From Tenderia sp965602225 (GTDB lineage: Bacteria; Pseudomonadota; Gammaproteobacteria; Tenderiales; Tenderiaceae), in assembly GCA_965602225.1 (NCBI GenBank), contig CBFCYE010000009.1, forward strand, positions 41,258-105,257: DNA of 64,000 nt, read 5' to 3'. Shown here piece by piece: positions 9,061 to 17,815 of this stretch. A program made the position numbers and the translations under genes. The first letter of the stretch is position 1; the number at the start of each line of letters is the position of its first letter. A model generated the notes under the pieces. It was not told the origin of the DNA. It did not search any database and worked only from the letters and a program-made list of their open reading frames with translations.

Positions 9061-9381
9061 TTACTTGGTGTTATTGTTGATCCAGTCGAGGTAGGCGGGT
9101 AGGCCAGCCTCAATAGGGACAGCCACGACCTCTGGAAGTTCATGGGGGTGCAGCGCCTGGATGGTACTTTCTAGCTCAGTATAGCAGTCGCTATGAGTCT
9201 TTATTATTAGTAGGTATTCAGTCTCGGACTCGACCTTGCCCTGCCAACTGTAGACCGATTCGATCGCTGGAATGATGTTGACGCAGGCAGCCAGTTGCAA
9301 CTCGACCAGCTGTGTCGCGATATGTTGCGCGGTCTGCTGGTCGGGACAGGTATTAAAGACAATTTGTGGTTTCTGTTGCAT
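9061..9381 (-). CDS. cutA: Divalent-cation tolerance protein CutA
   Basis: Small trimeric PII-like protein linked genetically to copper tolerance; its biochemical role is unsettled. The ATG at 9381 gives 106 residues, the normal length; a longer reading from 9417 adds 12 residues unlike the family. Family hallmarks are NTCPD at the start, LAACVNIIPAIESVYSWQGKV in the middle and the C-terminal HPHELPEVVAVP. It precedes dsbD by 5 bp and is divergent from fxsA. Confidence 0.93.
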   Translation of the reverse strand: MQQKPQIVFNTCPDQQTAQHIATQLVELQLAACVNIIPAIESVYSWQGKVESETEYLLIIKTHSDCYTELESTIQALHPHELPEVVAVPIEAGLPAYLDWINNNTK

Positions 9382-9467
9382 GCCGGGCAAGATACCGGAA
9401 CATTGGCTGCGGGGCAAAGCCTGTTAGGCTGGTGTAGAATGGCGGCTTGAATAAACAGGTGGCCCAG

Positions 9468-9923
9468 ATGTTTTCATTTCGTACGTTGTTAGCACTGTTT
9501 TTGATTGTTCCCATCATCGAGATCTACTTGCTGATTCAGGTGGGTGGCTTGATCGGTGCGATCCCGACCGTTTTCCTTGTAGTGTTTACTGCTGTGCTTG
9601 GTGCCTTGCTGTTACGGCAACAGGGTTTTGCCACCCTGCGGCGGGTGCAGGAGAGTATGGCGCGCGGTGAGCTGCCAGCACTGCAACTGCTTGAAGGCGC
9701 GCTGTTACTGTTTGGTGGTGCATTGTTATTAACACCGGGTTTTTTTACCGACGCCATCGGCTTTGTCTGTCTGCTGCCGCCTTTGCGTCAGGGCTTGATT
9801 CGCTGGCTTATGTCTCGTGGAGCGTTCAAGTTCACGGCCGCAGGTCGGTCGCCACATGAGCCGCATCAAGGGCCTCGTACTATCGATGGTGAGTCCTGGC
9901 GTGACAAAGATGAACTGCGTTGA
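9468..9923 (+). CDS. fxsA: FxsA family inner-membrane protein
   Basis: The start at ATG 9468 has an AGGTGG ribosome-binding site 5 bases upstream; an earlier TTG at 9447 is less likely. The 151-residue protein has three to four hydrophobic helices, the family's conserved PIIEIYLLIQVGG near the start, and GALLLTPGFFTDAIGF in the third helix, then a charged cytosolic tail. In E. coli FxsA affects phage T7 exclusion by F plasmid; its native role is unclear. fxsA directly upstream of groESL is common in gammaproteobacteria. Confidence 0.93.
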   Translation: MFSFRTLLALFLIVPIIEIYLLIQVGGLIGAIPTVFLVVFTAVLGALLLRQQGFATLRRVQESMARGELPALQLLEGALLLFGGALLLTPGFFTDAIGFVCLLPPLRQGLIRWLMSRGAFKFTAAGRSPHEPHQGPRTIDGESWRDKDELR

Positions 9924-9994
9924 GGCTCAAGAGACTGAGTAGCTAAGCAGTTGGTTTCCTGCGTTTTCCTTCCAAAATCTGAACGGCTTGGGGC

Positions 9995-10022
9995 TTGACT
10001 CTGGGATATTTGCCCCTATTAT
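9995..10022 (+). promoter_or_regulatory. groESL promoter (sigma70-like with overlapping sigma32-like boxes)
   Basis: TTGACT at 9995-10000 and TATTAT at 10017-10022 are separated by 16 bases, a good vegetative promoter. The same stretch reads CTTGAC (9994-9999) then CCCCTATT (10013-10020), resembling the heat-shock sigma32 boxes. The CIRCE operator begins three bases downstream, over the expected transcription start. Confidence 0.7.
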
Positions 10023-10024
10023 GT

Positions 10025-10051
10025 TTAGCACTCTTTACGAGGGAGTGCTAA
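10025..10051 (+). promoter_or_regulatory. CIRCE operator (HrcA binding site)
   Basis: A perfect match to the CIRCE inverted repeat: TTAGCACTC at 10025-10033, a 9-base spacer, GAGTGCTAA at 10043-10051. HrcA bound here represses groESL until heat stress titrates GroEL away from HrcA. The location over the start site fits that model. hrcA itself is not in the window. Confidence 0.96.
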
Positions 10052-10113
10052 AAACCGTATTCCAGGTAACATGTTTTTATTTTAACTTTTTGAATTGATT
10101 GGAGAAATCAAGA

Positions 10114-10404
10114 ATGAATATCCGTCCTTTGCATGACCGTATCGTGATTCGTCGCATGGAAGAAGAGCTTACCTCAGCTGGAGGTATTGTCCTGCCTGGT
10201 TCTGCTACCGAAAAGCCTGTTCGTGGCGAAGTGGTTGCTGCGGGTAATGGCAAGATCCTTGATAGCGGCGAAAAACGTCCATTGGACGTCAAGGTTGGTG
10301 ACAAGGTGCTATTCGGTAAGTATGCCGGTACTGAAATCAAGGTTGATAGCGAAGAACTGCTGGTAATGCGTGAAGAAGACGTAGTTGCCGTTATCGAAGC
10401 CTAA
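10114..10404 (+). CDS. groS: Co-chaperonin GroES
   Basis: Seven-membered lid of the GroEL folding chamber. The ATG at 10114 is preceded by GGAG at 10101-10104; a TTG at 10099 is in frame but overlaps that site. The 96-residue protein has the family start NIRPLHDRIVIRR, the mobile loop EELTSAGGIVLPGSATEKP (about residues 15-33) that contacts GroEL, and the end EEDVVAVIE. groL follows after 33 bp in the same transcript, under CIRCE control. Confidence 0.98.
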   Translation: MNIRPLHDRIVIRRMEEELTSAGGIVLPGSATEKPVRGEVVAAGNGKILDSGEKRPLDVKVGDKVLFGKYAGTEIKVDSEELLVMREEDVVAVIEA

Positions 10405-10437
10405 GCAAACTAATTATATTTAAGAGGAATAATCAAC

Positions 10438-12087
10438 ATGGCAGCAAAAGAAGTATCGTTTGGATCAGAAGCTCGCGGTCGCATGGTCGACGGCGTAAAT
10501 ATTCTCGCCAATGCCGTTAAGGTAACTCTGGGTCCTAAAGGTCGTAACGTTGTTCTGGAGCGTGGTTTTGGCGCGCCGACCATCACTAAAGATGGCGTCT
10601 CTGTGGCCAAGGAAATCGAGCTGGAAGACAAGTTCGAAAACATGGGCGCACAAATGGTGAAGGAAGTTGCTTCACAAACTAATGATGTTGCTGGTGACGG
10701 TACTACCACTGCGACTGTACTGGCACAAAGCATTCTTGTTGAAGGCCTGAAGTCTGTTGCTGCTGGCATGAACCCAATGGATCTTAAGCGCGGCATCGAC
10801 AAGGCAGTGATTGCTACTGTTGAAGAGCTGAAGAAATTGTCTAAGCCTTGTGAAGATGCCAAGTCTATCGCTCAGGTAGGTACTATCTCTGCAAACTCTG
10901 ACGAAGTAGTCGGTAAGATTATTGCTGATGCTATGGAGAAGGTCGGTAAAGAAGGTGTGATCACCGTTGAAGAAGGTACCGGTCTGGACAATGAACTGGA
11001 CGTGGTTGAAGGTATGCAGTTTGACCGTGGTTACCTGTCACCTTACTTCGTTACCAATCAGGAAAACATGACTGCCGAACTGGACAGTCCTTATATCCTG
11101 ATCTTTGACAAAAAGATCTCTAACCTGCGTGAACTGCTGCCTATCCTCGAAGGCGTAGCTAAGGCTGGTAAGCCACTGATGATCATTGCTGAAGACGTTG
11201 AAGGCGAAGCCCTGGCAACGCTGGTTGTTAACAACATGCGCGGCATCGTTAAGGTTTCTGCTGTTAAAGCACCAGGTTTTGGTGATCGTCGTAAGGCGAT
11301 GTTGCAGGATATCGCTATTCTGACTGGCGGCCAGGTAATCTCTGAAGAGATTGGTCTGTCTCTGGAAACAGCAACTCTGGAACAGCTGGGTTCTGCCAAG
11401 AAGATCCAGATCAGCAAAGACAACACCATCATCATCGATGGTGCTGGTGCAGCTGCTGATATTGATGCACGCGTGACTCAGATCCGTGCTCAGGTTGCCG
11501 AAACCTCTTCAGATTACGATAAAGAAAAACTGCAAGAACGTGTTGCCAAGCTGGCCGGCGGTGTTGCCGTGATCAAGGTTGGTGCTGCCACTGAAGTTGA
11601 AATGAAAGAGAAGAAAGACCGCGTTGACGACGCCCTGCACGCGACCCGTGCTGCGGTAGAAGAAGGTGTGGTTCCTGGTGGTGGTGTTGCCCTGATTCGT
11701 GCCTTGCAGTCTATCAAAGGCCTGAAAGGTGATAATCATGACCAGGATGTTGGTATCTCTATCGCCTTCCGCGCCATGGAAGAGCCTCTGCGTCAGATCG
11801 TTGGTAATGCCGGTGATGAAGCCGCTGTAGTTATCAATAAGGTTGCTGAAGGTAAAGATTCTTTTGGATACAACGCTGCTTCTGGTGACTATGGTGACAT
11901 GCTGGAAATGGGTATCCTGGATCCAACCAAGGTGACTCGTTCTGCATTGCAAAATGCTGCGTCTGTTGCTGGCCTGATGATCACTACCGAAGCCATGGTT
12001 GCTGACAAACCATCAGAAGGTGGTGCTGCAGGCATGCCTGATATGGGCGGCATGGGTGGTATGGGTGGCATGGGCGGCATGATGTAA
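10438..12087 (+). CDS. groL: Chaperonin GroEL
   Basis: ATP-driven 14-mer that folds proteins in its central cavity. The 549-residue protein contains the family signatures: KVTLGPKGRNVVLE near residue 28, GDGTTTATVLA near 86, the apical domain, and AAVEEGVVPGGGVAL near 405. It ends with the flexible Gly-Gly-Met repeat tail (GGMGGMGGMGGMM). An AAGAGGAA ribosome-binding site lies upstream. Single groESL copy in this window. Confidence 0.99.
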   Translation: MAAKEVSFGSEARGRMVDGVNILANAVKVTLGPKGRNVVLERGFGAPTITKDGVSVAKEIELEDKFENMGAQMVKEVASQTNDVAGDGTTTATVLAQSILVEGLKSVAAGMNPMDLKRGIDKAVIATVEELKKLSKPCEDAKSIAQVGTISANSDEVVGKIIADAMEKVGKEGVITVEEGTGLDNELDVVEGMQFDRGYLSPYFVTNQENMTAELDSPYILIFDKKISNLRELLPILEGVAKAGKPLMIIAEDVEGEALATLVVNNMRGIVKVSAVKAPGFGDRRKAMLQDIAILTGGQVISEEIGLSLETATLEQLGSAKKIQISKDNTIIIDGAGAAADIDARVTQIRAQVAETSSDYDKEKLQERVAKLAGGVAVIKVGAATEVEMKEKKDRVDDALHATRAAVEEGVVPGGGVALIRALQSIKGLKGDNHDQDVGISIAFRAMEEPLRQIVGNAGDEAAVVINKVAEGKDSFGYNAASGDYGDMLEMGILDPTKVTRSALQNAASVAGLMITTEAMVADKPSEGGAAGMPDMGGMGGMGGMGGMM

Positions 12088-12098
12088 TTTTTGCCATT

Positions 12099-12201
12099 CA
12101 GTTCACCGCTGACCGCTCCGAATACTGCGTTGAAAGTGCTCATTTACTATTCGTAAATTGTGCGCTGTCGCCTTGTCTTCGAACCGCTCAGCGGCAACTT
12201 G
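12099..12201. repeat. Long imperfect palindrome, copy 1 of a dispersed intergenic repeat
   Basis: A roughly 100-bp imperfect palindrome just after groL, with arms meeting at TTTACTATTCGTAAA. It shares long stretches (ACTGCGTTG, GCTCATTTACTA, CGCCTTG) with the element at 46796-46902 when that copy is read on the other strand. Both copies lie between convergent genes. It may fold into a large hairpin at transcript ends. Confidence 0.7.
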
Positions 12202-12247
12202 AAAGCAAAAATAATCAGCCGCTTTTATAGCGACCTGAAATAAAAAG

Positions 12248-12282
12248 AAGCCCCGTTAGTCTCACGACTGGCGGGGCTTTTT
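12248..12282. terminator. Terminator downstream of groL
   Basis: GC-rich stem AAGCCCCG / CGGGGCTT with inner AGTC/GACT pairing around a TCAC loop, followed by TTTTT on the plus strand; the A run on the left lets it also serve the convergent pilU transcript. Confidence 0.85.
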
Positions 12283-12311
12283 AATGTGCCTACATGACGT
12301 TTTTTTTGTTG

Positions 12312-13454
12312 TTATTCGAGTGAGAGCTCTGATGAGTCTGTGTCATCATCGTTGGCCAGAGTGAGTCCTGAATCTTGTTCCTGAATCTTGCCACCCTTTT
12401 CTTCCAGGTCGATACGTAGTCGCAGATTGTTAGGTGCATCGGCATTGCGCAGCGCCTCTTCCAGGGTGATGCGGCCTTCTTTATAGAGGTGGTATAACGC
12501 GCCATCAAAGGTGCGCATGCCAATGTTTTCTGATTTTGTCATGACCTCTTTGATCGCGGTGATTTCACCTTTCAAAATCAAATCGCAGACCATGGGTGTG
12601 CCCAGCAATACTTCGATCGCAGCGGCACGTTTGCCATCTACCGTTGGTACCAGGCGTTGCGAAACAAAACCGCGCAGGTTGAGTGATAGATCAAGCATCA
12701 ACTGCTTATGTCGATCTTCGGGAAAGAAGTTGATGATACGATCCAGCGCCTGGTTGGCATTATTGGCATGCAGGGTTGAGATGGCCAGATGGCCGGTTTC
12801 GGCGAAGGCCATGGCGTGTTCCATGGTTTCGCGATCGCGAATCTCACCGATCAGGATTACGTCTGGCGCCTGACGCAGAGTGTTCTTTAGGGCGTCTTCA
12901 AAGCTGGCGGTATCAACCCCCACTTCACGCTGATTGACGATAGATTTTTTGTGTTTGTGGACAAACTCAATCGGGTCTTCAATGGTAATGATATGACCGG
13001 CGCTGTTGCTATTGCGGTAGTCGATCAACGCCGCCAGCGAGGTTGATTTACCCGAGCCAGTGCCGCCGACAAATAGCACCAAGCCACGTTTTTGCATCAC
13101 CAGTTTGGTGAGTATGTCTGGCAGACCGAGATCCTTCCAGTTGGGGATGTCTACCTTGATGGCGCGGATGACCATGCCGACCTGGTTGCGTTGCTGGAAG
13201 ATGTTGACGCGAAAGCGGCCGATGCCAGGTTCGGAGATGGCCATGTTGCACTCGGGCCTATCTTTGAAGATTGCCTTCTGGTCGTCATTCATAATCTGGT
13301 CGGCTATTTCGTTGACCCGGCCAGGTGGGAGTGGTGTCTTTTCCAGTGGCACTAGCTCGCCCTGAATTTTGGCGCTGGGTGGAGCGCCGGTGGTTAGGTA
13401 AAGATCCGAAGCATCCTTCATGACCATGATTTTCAGATAGTCTTTGAGTTCCAT
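12312..13454 (-). CDS. pilU: Type IV pilus retraction ATPase PilU
   Basis: Cytoplasmic hexameric ATPase that assists PilT in pulling pili back. With the ATG at 13454 it has 380 residues (MELKDYLKIMVMKDASDLYL), the usual PilU size; a TTG start at 13484 would add 10 residues. It has Walker A GGTGSGKST, the Asp-box region ITIEDPIEFVHKH, Walker B VILIGEIRD and the AIRAIKVDIP linker typical of PilU rather than PilT. The acidic tail ends in SSELSLE. No pilT neighbour here, so it stands apart from the usual pilTU pair; PilT cannot be excluded but the tail favours PilU. Confidence 0.85.
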   Translation of the reverse strand: MELKDYLKIMVMKDASDLYLTTGAPPSAKIQGELVPLEKTPLPPGRVNEIADQIMNDDQKAIFKDRPECNMAISEPGIGRFRVNIFQQRNQVGMVIRAIKVDIPNWKDLGLPDILTKLVMQKRGLVLFVGGTGSGKSTSLAALIDYRNSNSAGHIITIEDPIEFVHKHKKSIVNQREVGVDTASFEDALKNTLRQAPDVILIGEIRDRETMEHAMAFAETGHLAISTLHANNANQALDRIINFFPEDRHKQLMLDLSLNLRGFVSQRLVPTVDGKRAAAIEVLLGTPMVCDLILKGEITAIKEVMTKSENIGMRTFDGALYHLYKEGRITLEEALRNADAPNNLRLRIDLEEKGGKIQEQDSGLTLANDDDTDSSELSLE

Positions 13455-13618
13455 GTTGTCTCTAAGTCCCTTTGTTTGCGACAAGTGGTTACGTTGAAGA
13501 TATCGGCGTTACTAGAGGCAACTTGAGAAGTGGTATGATTTTGGAAGGAGTGGCGGAGTAAGGGTGCCTGGAGCAATTTTATTTCAGTATTTTCTGTTGT
13601 GTCAGTTGGTGGTTTTTT

Positions 13619-16546
13619 ATGAATAACGAGACAAATTATTCCTCGATTCTCTTGCCTGAGGCTGGCTTGGTCGGCTTGCCGGCGGAGCTGCGTCTATTGC
13701 TGGAAGATCAGTGGCGGGACTTTTGTGCCGCCAGCGAAGAGCTGGCCAGACAGATACTAGAAAATGAAACGCTGGCGCTATCGTTGTGTCGGGTTTGGGC
13801 CAGTAGTGATTTTGTTGCTAAGGCCTGCCTGCGTTATCCAGACATGCTGCAGACGTTGATAAATGAAGCCCAGCTGCAGCCTGAATCTTCATCTGATTAT
13901 TACCAAAAAAGACTGAGTCTTCTGCTAGAAGATGCTAACGACGATAATTACCTTGGCGTTTTGCTGCGTCAGTTTCGTCGTCGTGAGATGGTCCGCATTG
14001 CCTGGCGTGATATCGCTGGTTGGGCTGATTTGGATGAGACCCTGGCTGATCTTTCTGCCCTAGCTTCTGCCTGTGTTGAGGTGAGTCTGACGCGCCTGCA
14101 TCAGTGGCAGTCTGCTGAGCTGGGCATGCCCATAGGCGAGCTGAGTGGCAAGCCGCAGTCTCTGGTGGTGCTGGGCATGGGCAAGCTGGGTGCGGGTGAG
14201 TTGAATTACTCTTCCGACATCGATCTGATCTTTGCCTATCCGGAAGAGGGGCAGACCCAGGGCGGTCGCTATGAAATGGCCAATAGTGAATATTTTATTC
14301 GCCTGGGCCGGCGTCTGGCTGCTGCCCTGAATCAGCAAACGGCAGAAGGTTTTGTCTTTCGTGTTGATATGCGGCTGCGACCGTTTGGTGATGCCGGGCC
14401 GTTGGCGATCAGCTTTGATGGTATGGAAAACTATTATCAAACCCATGGTCGTGAATGGGAACGCTACGCCATGGTCAAGGCGGCGGTGATTGCCGGTGAC
14501 TTTGATGCGGGGGCCGAATTGATGGCCATCCTGCGACCGTTTGTCTATCGCCGTTATCTCGATTACGGCTCTTTTGAATCGCTGCGCGAGATGAAGGGCA
14601 TGATTGCTACCGAGGTGCGACGCAAGGGCATGGAGGACAATATCAAACTGGGGCCGGGTGGAATTCGTGAGGTCGAATTTATTGGGCAGGCCTATCAGTT
14701 GATCCGCGGTGGCCGCGATAAGACCTTGCAGATTCGGCCAATCCAACAGGTCTTGGCGTTGTTGGTAGAAAAAGATCTGTTGCCAGCCTATGTGGTTGAT
14801 TCGCTGCAAAGTGCCTATGTATTTCTGCGTCGGGCCGAAAACCGGCTGCAGGCCATGGCCGATCAGCAGACCCATAGTCTGCCCAGTGGCGAGCTAGAAC
14901 GGCAGCGTCTGGTGGTGGCAATGGGCTACGATAGTTGGCCGACTTTTGAGGCGCAGCTGCGCAAGCATATGAGCAGCGTTGATGATGCCTTTGAGCAGGT
15001 GTTTGCTGCACCACAGCGTGAGCAGGCCGCCGAACAGGGCTCTGATTTTGATGCCGTCTGGAATGGCTCGGCCAGCGATGAGCAGGCCATTGCCGTGTTG
15101 CAGGGCAACGGCTATCAGCAACCAGAAGAGGCGCTACGCCTGCTGCAACGGCTGCGAGAGGGCTCGGCCTTTCGTCGGCTTTCCAGTCGCGGTCGTGAGC
15201 GGCTAGATAGATTAATGCCGTTGTTATTGGGGGCGGTGTCGACGCTGGATAATGCTGAAGCAGTATTGGCGCGGGTTATTGATTTAATTGAGGCTATTGC
15301 CCGGCGAACGGCCTATCTGGCGCTGCTGGTGGAAAATCCCATGGCGCTGTCGCAAGTGGTCAAGTTGTTTGCCGCCAGTCCCTGGATTGCCAAACACTTG
15401 GCCCGTTATCCGGTGCTGCTGGACGAACTGCTTGATGCTCGCAGTCTGTATGCACCATCGGACAGGGCCGGGCTTGAGGCGGAGTTGAGGGTGTTGCTGG
15501 AACAGGTTGGTGATGACCTGGAACAGCAAATGGAGGTGTTGCGGCACTTCAAACACGCCAATGTGCTGCGTGTCGCCGCCGCTGATGTAATGGGTTTTTT
15601 TCCGTTAATGATTGTCTCGGATCATCTGACTGAGATTGCTGAGGTGGTGATGGCTGAGGTGGTGCGCATTGCCTACCAGCATTTACAGGCCAAACACGGT
15701 CGGCCCCTGTGTGTAGGTGATGATGGTCAGCAGTATGAGCCCGGTTTTCTGGTGATTGCCTATGGCAAGATGGGCGGTCTTGAACTGGGTTATAGTTCGG
15801 ATCTGGATGTGGTGTTTCTGCAGGGTAATTATAATTGTGGTGGCCAGACCGACGGCGACTCAGCTACCGATAATATGGTCTTCTTCGCCCGTATGGGGCA
15901 GCGCATTATTCATATCATGACTGCGCTGACGCCGTCTGGCATTTTGTATGAAATAGACTCCCGTCTGCGCCCTAATGGTGATGCCGGCATGTTGGTGTCG
16001 GACCTGAATTCATTTGCCATCTATCAGGATAATGATGCCTGGACCTGGGAGCATCAGGCCCTGGTACGAGCGCGGGTGGTGGCTGGGAGTGCCAAGCTGG
16101 CTAAACGTTTTGATGTCATTCGTGCCAAAGTGTTGGGGCGTCAGCGTGCCCCGCAACAGTTGCAGACCGAAGTTCGTGAGATGCGACAGAAAATGCGCGA
16201 TACCCTGTCCAAGGCCGATGCTGGAATGTTTGACTTGAAACAGGATCCGGGCGGTATCGCGGATATTGAATTTATCGTTCAATACGCAGTATTGCGCTGG
16301 GCGCAGCAGCACCCAGCCTTGATGAAATGGACAGATAATATCCGTTTGTTAGAAACGCTGGCCGCTGAGGGTTTATTGGTTGAGGCTGATGCCCAGTTGT
16401 TGGCTGATGCCTATCGCAGCTATCGCGCCGCCGTTCATCGGCTTGGTCTGCAGGAAATGAAAGTTGTCGTTCCAGAACAAGAGTTCGCTTATTTGCGTCA
16501 AGGTGTTACGCGCATCTGGCAGGATCTGCTGGAAAAGGTAGAATAG
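13619..16546 (+). CDS. glnE: Bifunctional glutamine synthetase adenylyltransferase / adenylyl-removing enzyme
   Basis: Controls glutamine synthetase by adding or removing AMP in response to PII and glutamine. The 975-residue protein carries two nucleotidyltransferase domains, each with the signature G-GK-G--EL-YSSD-D: GMGKLGAGELNYSSDIDL near residue 190 (removase half) and YGKMGGLELGYSSDLDVV near 715 (transferase half). Both have RLRPFGDAG / RLRPNGDAG downstream, and KQDPGGIADIEF lies near 875. ilvE follows 62 bp downstream, an order known from Pseudomonas and relatives. Confidence 0.97.
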   Translation: MNNETNYSSILLPEAGLVGLPAELRLLLEDQWRDFCAASEELARQILENETLALSLCRVWASSDFVAKACLRYPDMLQTLINEAQLQPESSSDYYQKRLSLLLEDANDDNYLGVLLRQFRRREMVRIAWRDIAGWADLDETLADLSALASACVEVSLTRLHQWQSAELGMPIGELSGKPQSLVVLGMGKLGAGELNYSSDIDLIFAYPEEGQTQGGRYEMANSEYFIRLGRRLAAALNQQTAEGFVFRVDMRLRPFGDAGPLAISFDGMENYYQTHGREWERYAMVKAAVIAGDFDAGAELMAILRPFVYRRYLDYGSFESLREMKGMIATEVRRKGMEDNIKLGPGGIREVEFIGQAYQLIRGGRDKTLQIRPIQQVLALLVEKDLLPAYVVDSLQSAYVFLRRAENRLQAMADQQTHSLPSGELERQRLVVAMGYDSWPTFEAQLRKHMSSVDDAFEQVFAAPQREQAAEQGSDFDAVWNGSASDEQAIAVLQGNGYQQPEEALRLLQRLREGSAFRRLSSRGRERLDRLMPLLLGAVSTLDNAEAVLARVIDLIEAIARRTAYLALLVENPMALSQVVKLFAASPWIAKHLARYPVLLDELLDARSLYAPSDRAGLEAELRVLLEQVGDDLEQQMEVLRHFKHANVLRVAAADVMGFFPLMIVSDHLTEIAEVVMAEVVRIAYQHLQAKHGRPLCVGDDGQQYEPGFLVIAYGKMGGLELGYSSDLDVVFLQGNYNCGGQTDGDSATDNMVFFARMGQRIIHIMTALTPSGILYEIDSRLRPNGDAGMLVSDLNSFAIYQDNDAWTWEHQALVRARVVAGSAKLAKRFDVIRAKVLGRQRAPQQLQTEVREMRQKMRDTLSKADAGMFDLKQDPGGIADIEFIVQYAVLRWAQQHPALMKWTDNIRLLETLAAEGLLVEADAQLLADAYRSYRAAVHRLGLQEMKVVVPEQEFAYLRQGVTRIWQDLLEKVE

Positions 16547-16608
16547 GACGTTTTCGCCTGCTGCAATTAGTTGGGCGATGGTTATTGTAAGGTTTAAGGA
16601 GAGTTTGA

Positions 16609-17532
16609 GTGATTAGTATGGCGGATCGGGATGGTGTCATCTGGATGGATGGCGAGTTGGTTCCCTGGCGCGAGGCAAAGGTCCACGTGCTGACCCATAC
16701 CCTGCATTATGGCATGGGTGTGTTTGAGGGCGAACGTGCCTACAAGACCAACAAGGGTGCGGCCATTTTCCGTATGCAGGAACATACCGATCGCTTGTTT
16801 CGTTCAGCCCACATCATGGGTATGAAAATGCCTTACGATAAAGACACCATTAACGCCGCCACTGTTGCTGCTGTTAAAGAGAATAATCTTGAATTCGGTT
16901 ATATCCGCCCAATGGTGTTCTACGGCGCCGAAGGTATGGGCCTGCGTGCTGACAATCTCAAAACTCATGTCATGGTTGCGGCCTGGGAGTGGGGTTCTTA
17001 CATGGGTGATGAAAATCTCAAGAACGGCATCAAGGTACGCACCTCATCGTTTACACGTCACCACGTCAATATCATGATGTGTAAATCCAAGACCAATGCC
17101 AATTACGTCAATTCCATGATGGCGCTGCAAGAAGCCTTGGCCTGTGGTTGTGACGAAGCGCTATTGCTGGATACTGACGGTTGTGTTGCTGAAGGTAGCG
17201 GTGAAAACTTCTTCATGGTTCGTGATGGTGTGATCTATACGCCAGAGCTGACCTCGGCCCTGGATGGCATTACCCGTAACACCATCATCAAGTTGGCCGA
17301 AGAAATGGGTTATACGGTGAAAGAGAAGCGTATAACCCGCGACGAAGTCTATATCGCCGATGAGGCCTTTTTTACCGGTTCGGCGGCGGAAGTAACCCCT
17401 ATCCGTGAACTGGATGGTCGGGCTATCGGTGAAGGTGGTCGTGGTCCGATTACCGAACGTCTGCAAACCACTTATTTCGATATTGTTCATGGTCGTAGTG
17501 AGAGCCATATGCACTGGCTGACAATGGCCTAA
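16609..17532 (+). CDS. ilvE: Branched-chain amino acid aminotransferase
   Basis: PLP enzyme that performs the last step of Leu, Ile and Val synthesis with glutamate as donor. The GTG at 16609 sits 7 bases after AAGGAG (16596-16601) and is favoured over the ATG at 16618, which would be 16 bases away. The 307-residue protein has the fold type IV features: GVFEGERAYKT, the KSKTNANYVNSMMA segment with the probable PLP lysine, EGSGENFFMV and TGSAAEVTPI. It is followed closely by a small zinc-finger gene. Confidence 0.95.
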   Translation: MISMADRDGVIWMDGELVPWREAKVHVLTHTLHYGMGVFEGERAYKTNKGAAIFRMQEHTDRLFRSAHIMGMKMPYDKDTINAATVAAVKENNLEFGYIRPMVFYGAEGMGLRADNLKTHVMVAAWEWGSYMGDENLKNGIKVRTSSFTRHHVNIMMCKSKTNANYVNSMMALQEALACGCDEALLLDTDGCVAEGSGENFFMVRDGVIYTPELTSALDGITRNTIIKLAEEMGYTVKEKRITRDEVYIADEAFFTGSAAEVTPIRELDGRAIGEGGRGPITERLQTTYFDIVHGRSESHMHWLTMA

Positions 17533-17549
17533 CCAACGAGGATATGATC

Positions 17550-17753
17550 GTGGCAACACAAAAACAGGCTTCACCCGCGGATATGCCGGCCAATGCCGAG
17601 AATCATTATGATGTGACTAAGGCGGACATGCCCTTGCATTGCCCCATGCCTGGTATGAGCAAGTGGGATTCTCACCCCAAGGTGTTTTTACCTATGACCG
17701 ACGGCAAGGCCAAGTGTCCTTATTGTGGTGCGGAGTACACGTTAAAAGACTGA
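17550..17753 (+). CDS. Small zinc-finger domain protein
   Basis: A 67-residue protein with HCPMPGM and CPYCG cysteine pairs and the HPKVFLPM segment typical of the zf-CHCC family, which is related to the 13-kDa zinc-binding subunit of respiratory complex I. The GTG at 17550 lies 8 bases after GAGG (17538-17541); the ATG at 17544 is only two bases from it. It follows ilvE by 17 bp and precedes the LPS genes, as in Pseudomonas. Role unknown. Confidence 0.85.
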   Translation: MATQKQASPADMPANAENHYDVTKADMPLHCPMPGMSKWDSHPKVFLPMTDGKAKCPYCGAEYTLKD

Positions 17754-17774
17754 ACGATTGAATGATCTAGATAG

Positions 17775-17805
17775 AAAAACGCCCGGCTGATCCGGGCGTT
17801 TTTTT
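17775..17805. terminator. Bidirectional terminator between the zinc-finger gene and msbA
   Basis: Perfect stem CGCCCGG / CCGGGCG with a CTGAT loop, A run on the left and T run on the right, so it can end transcription from both convergent genes. Confidence 0.9.
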
Positions 17806-17815
17806 GTTTGGGGGG

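Noticed and set aside
14060..14875. 271-residue minus-strand frame within glnE
   Set aside because: Lies inside the strongly supported glnE and shows no domain or ribosome site.
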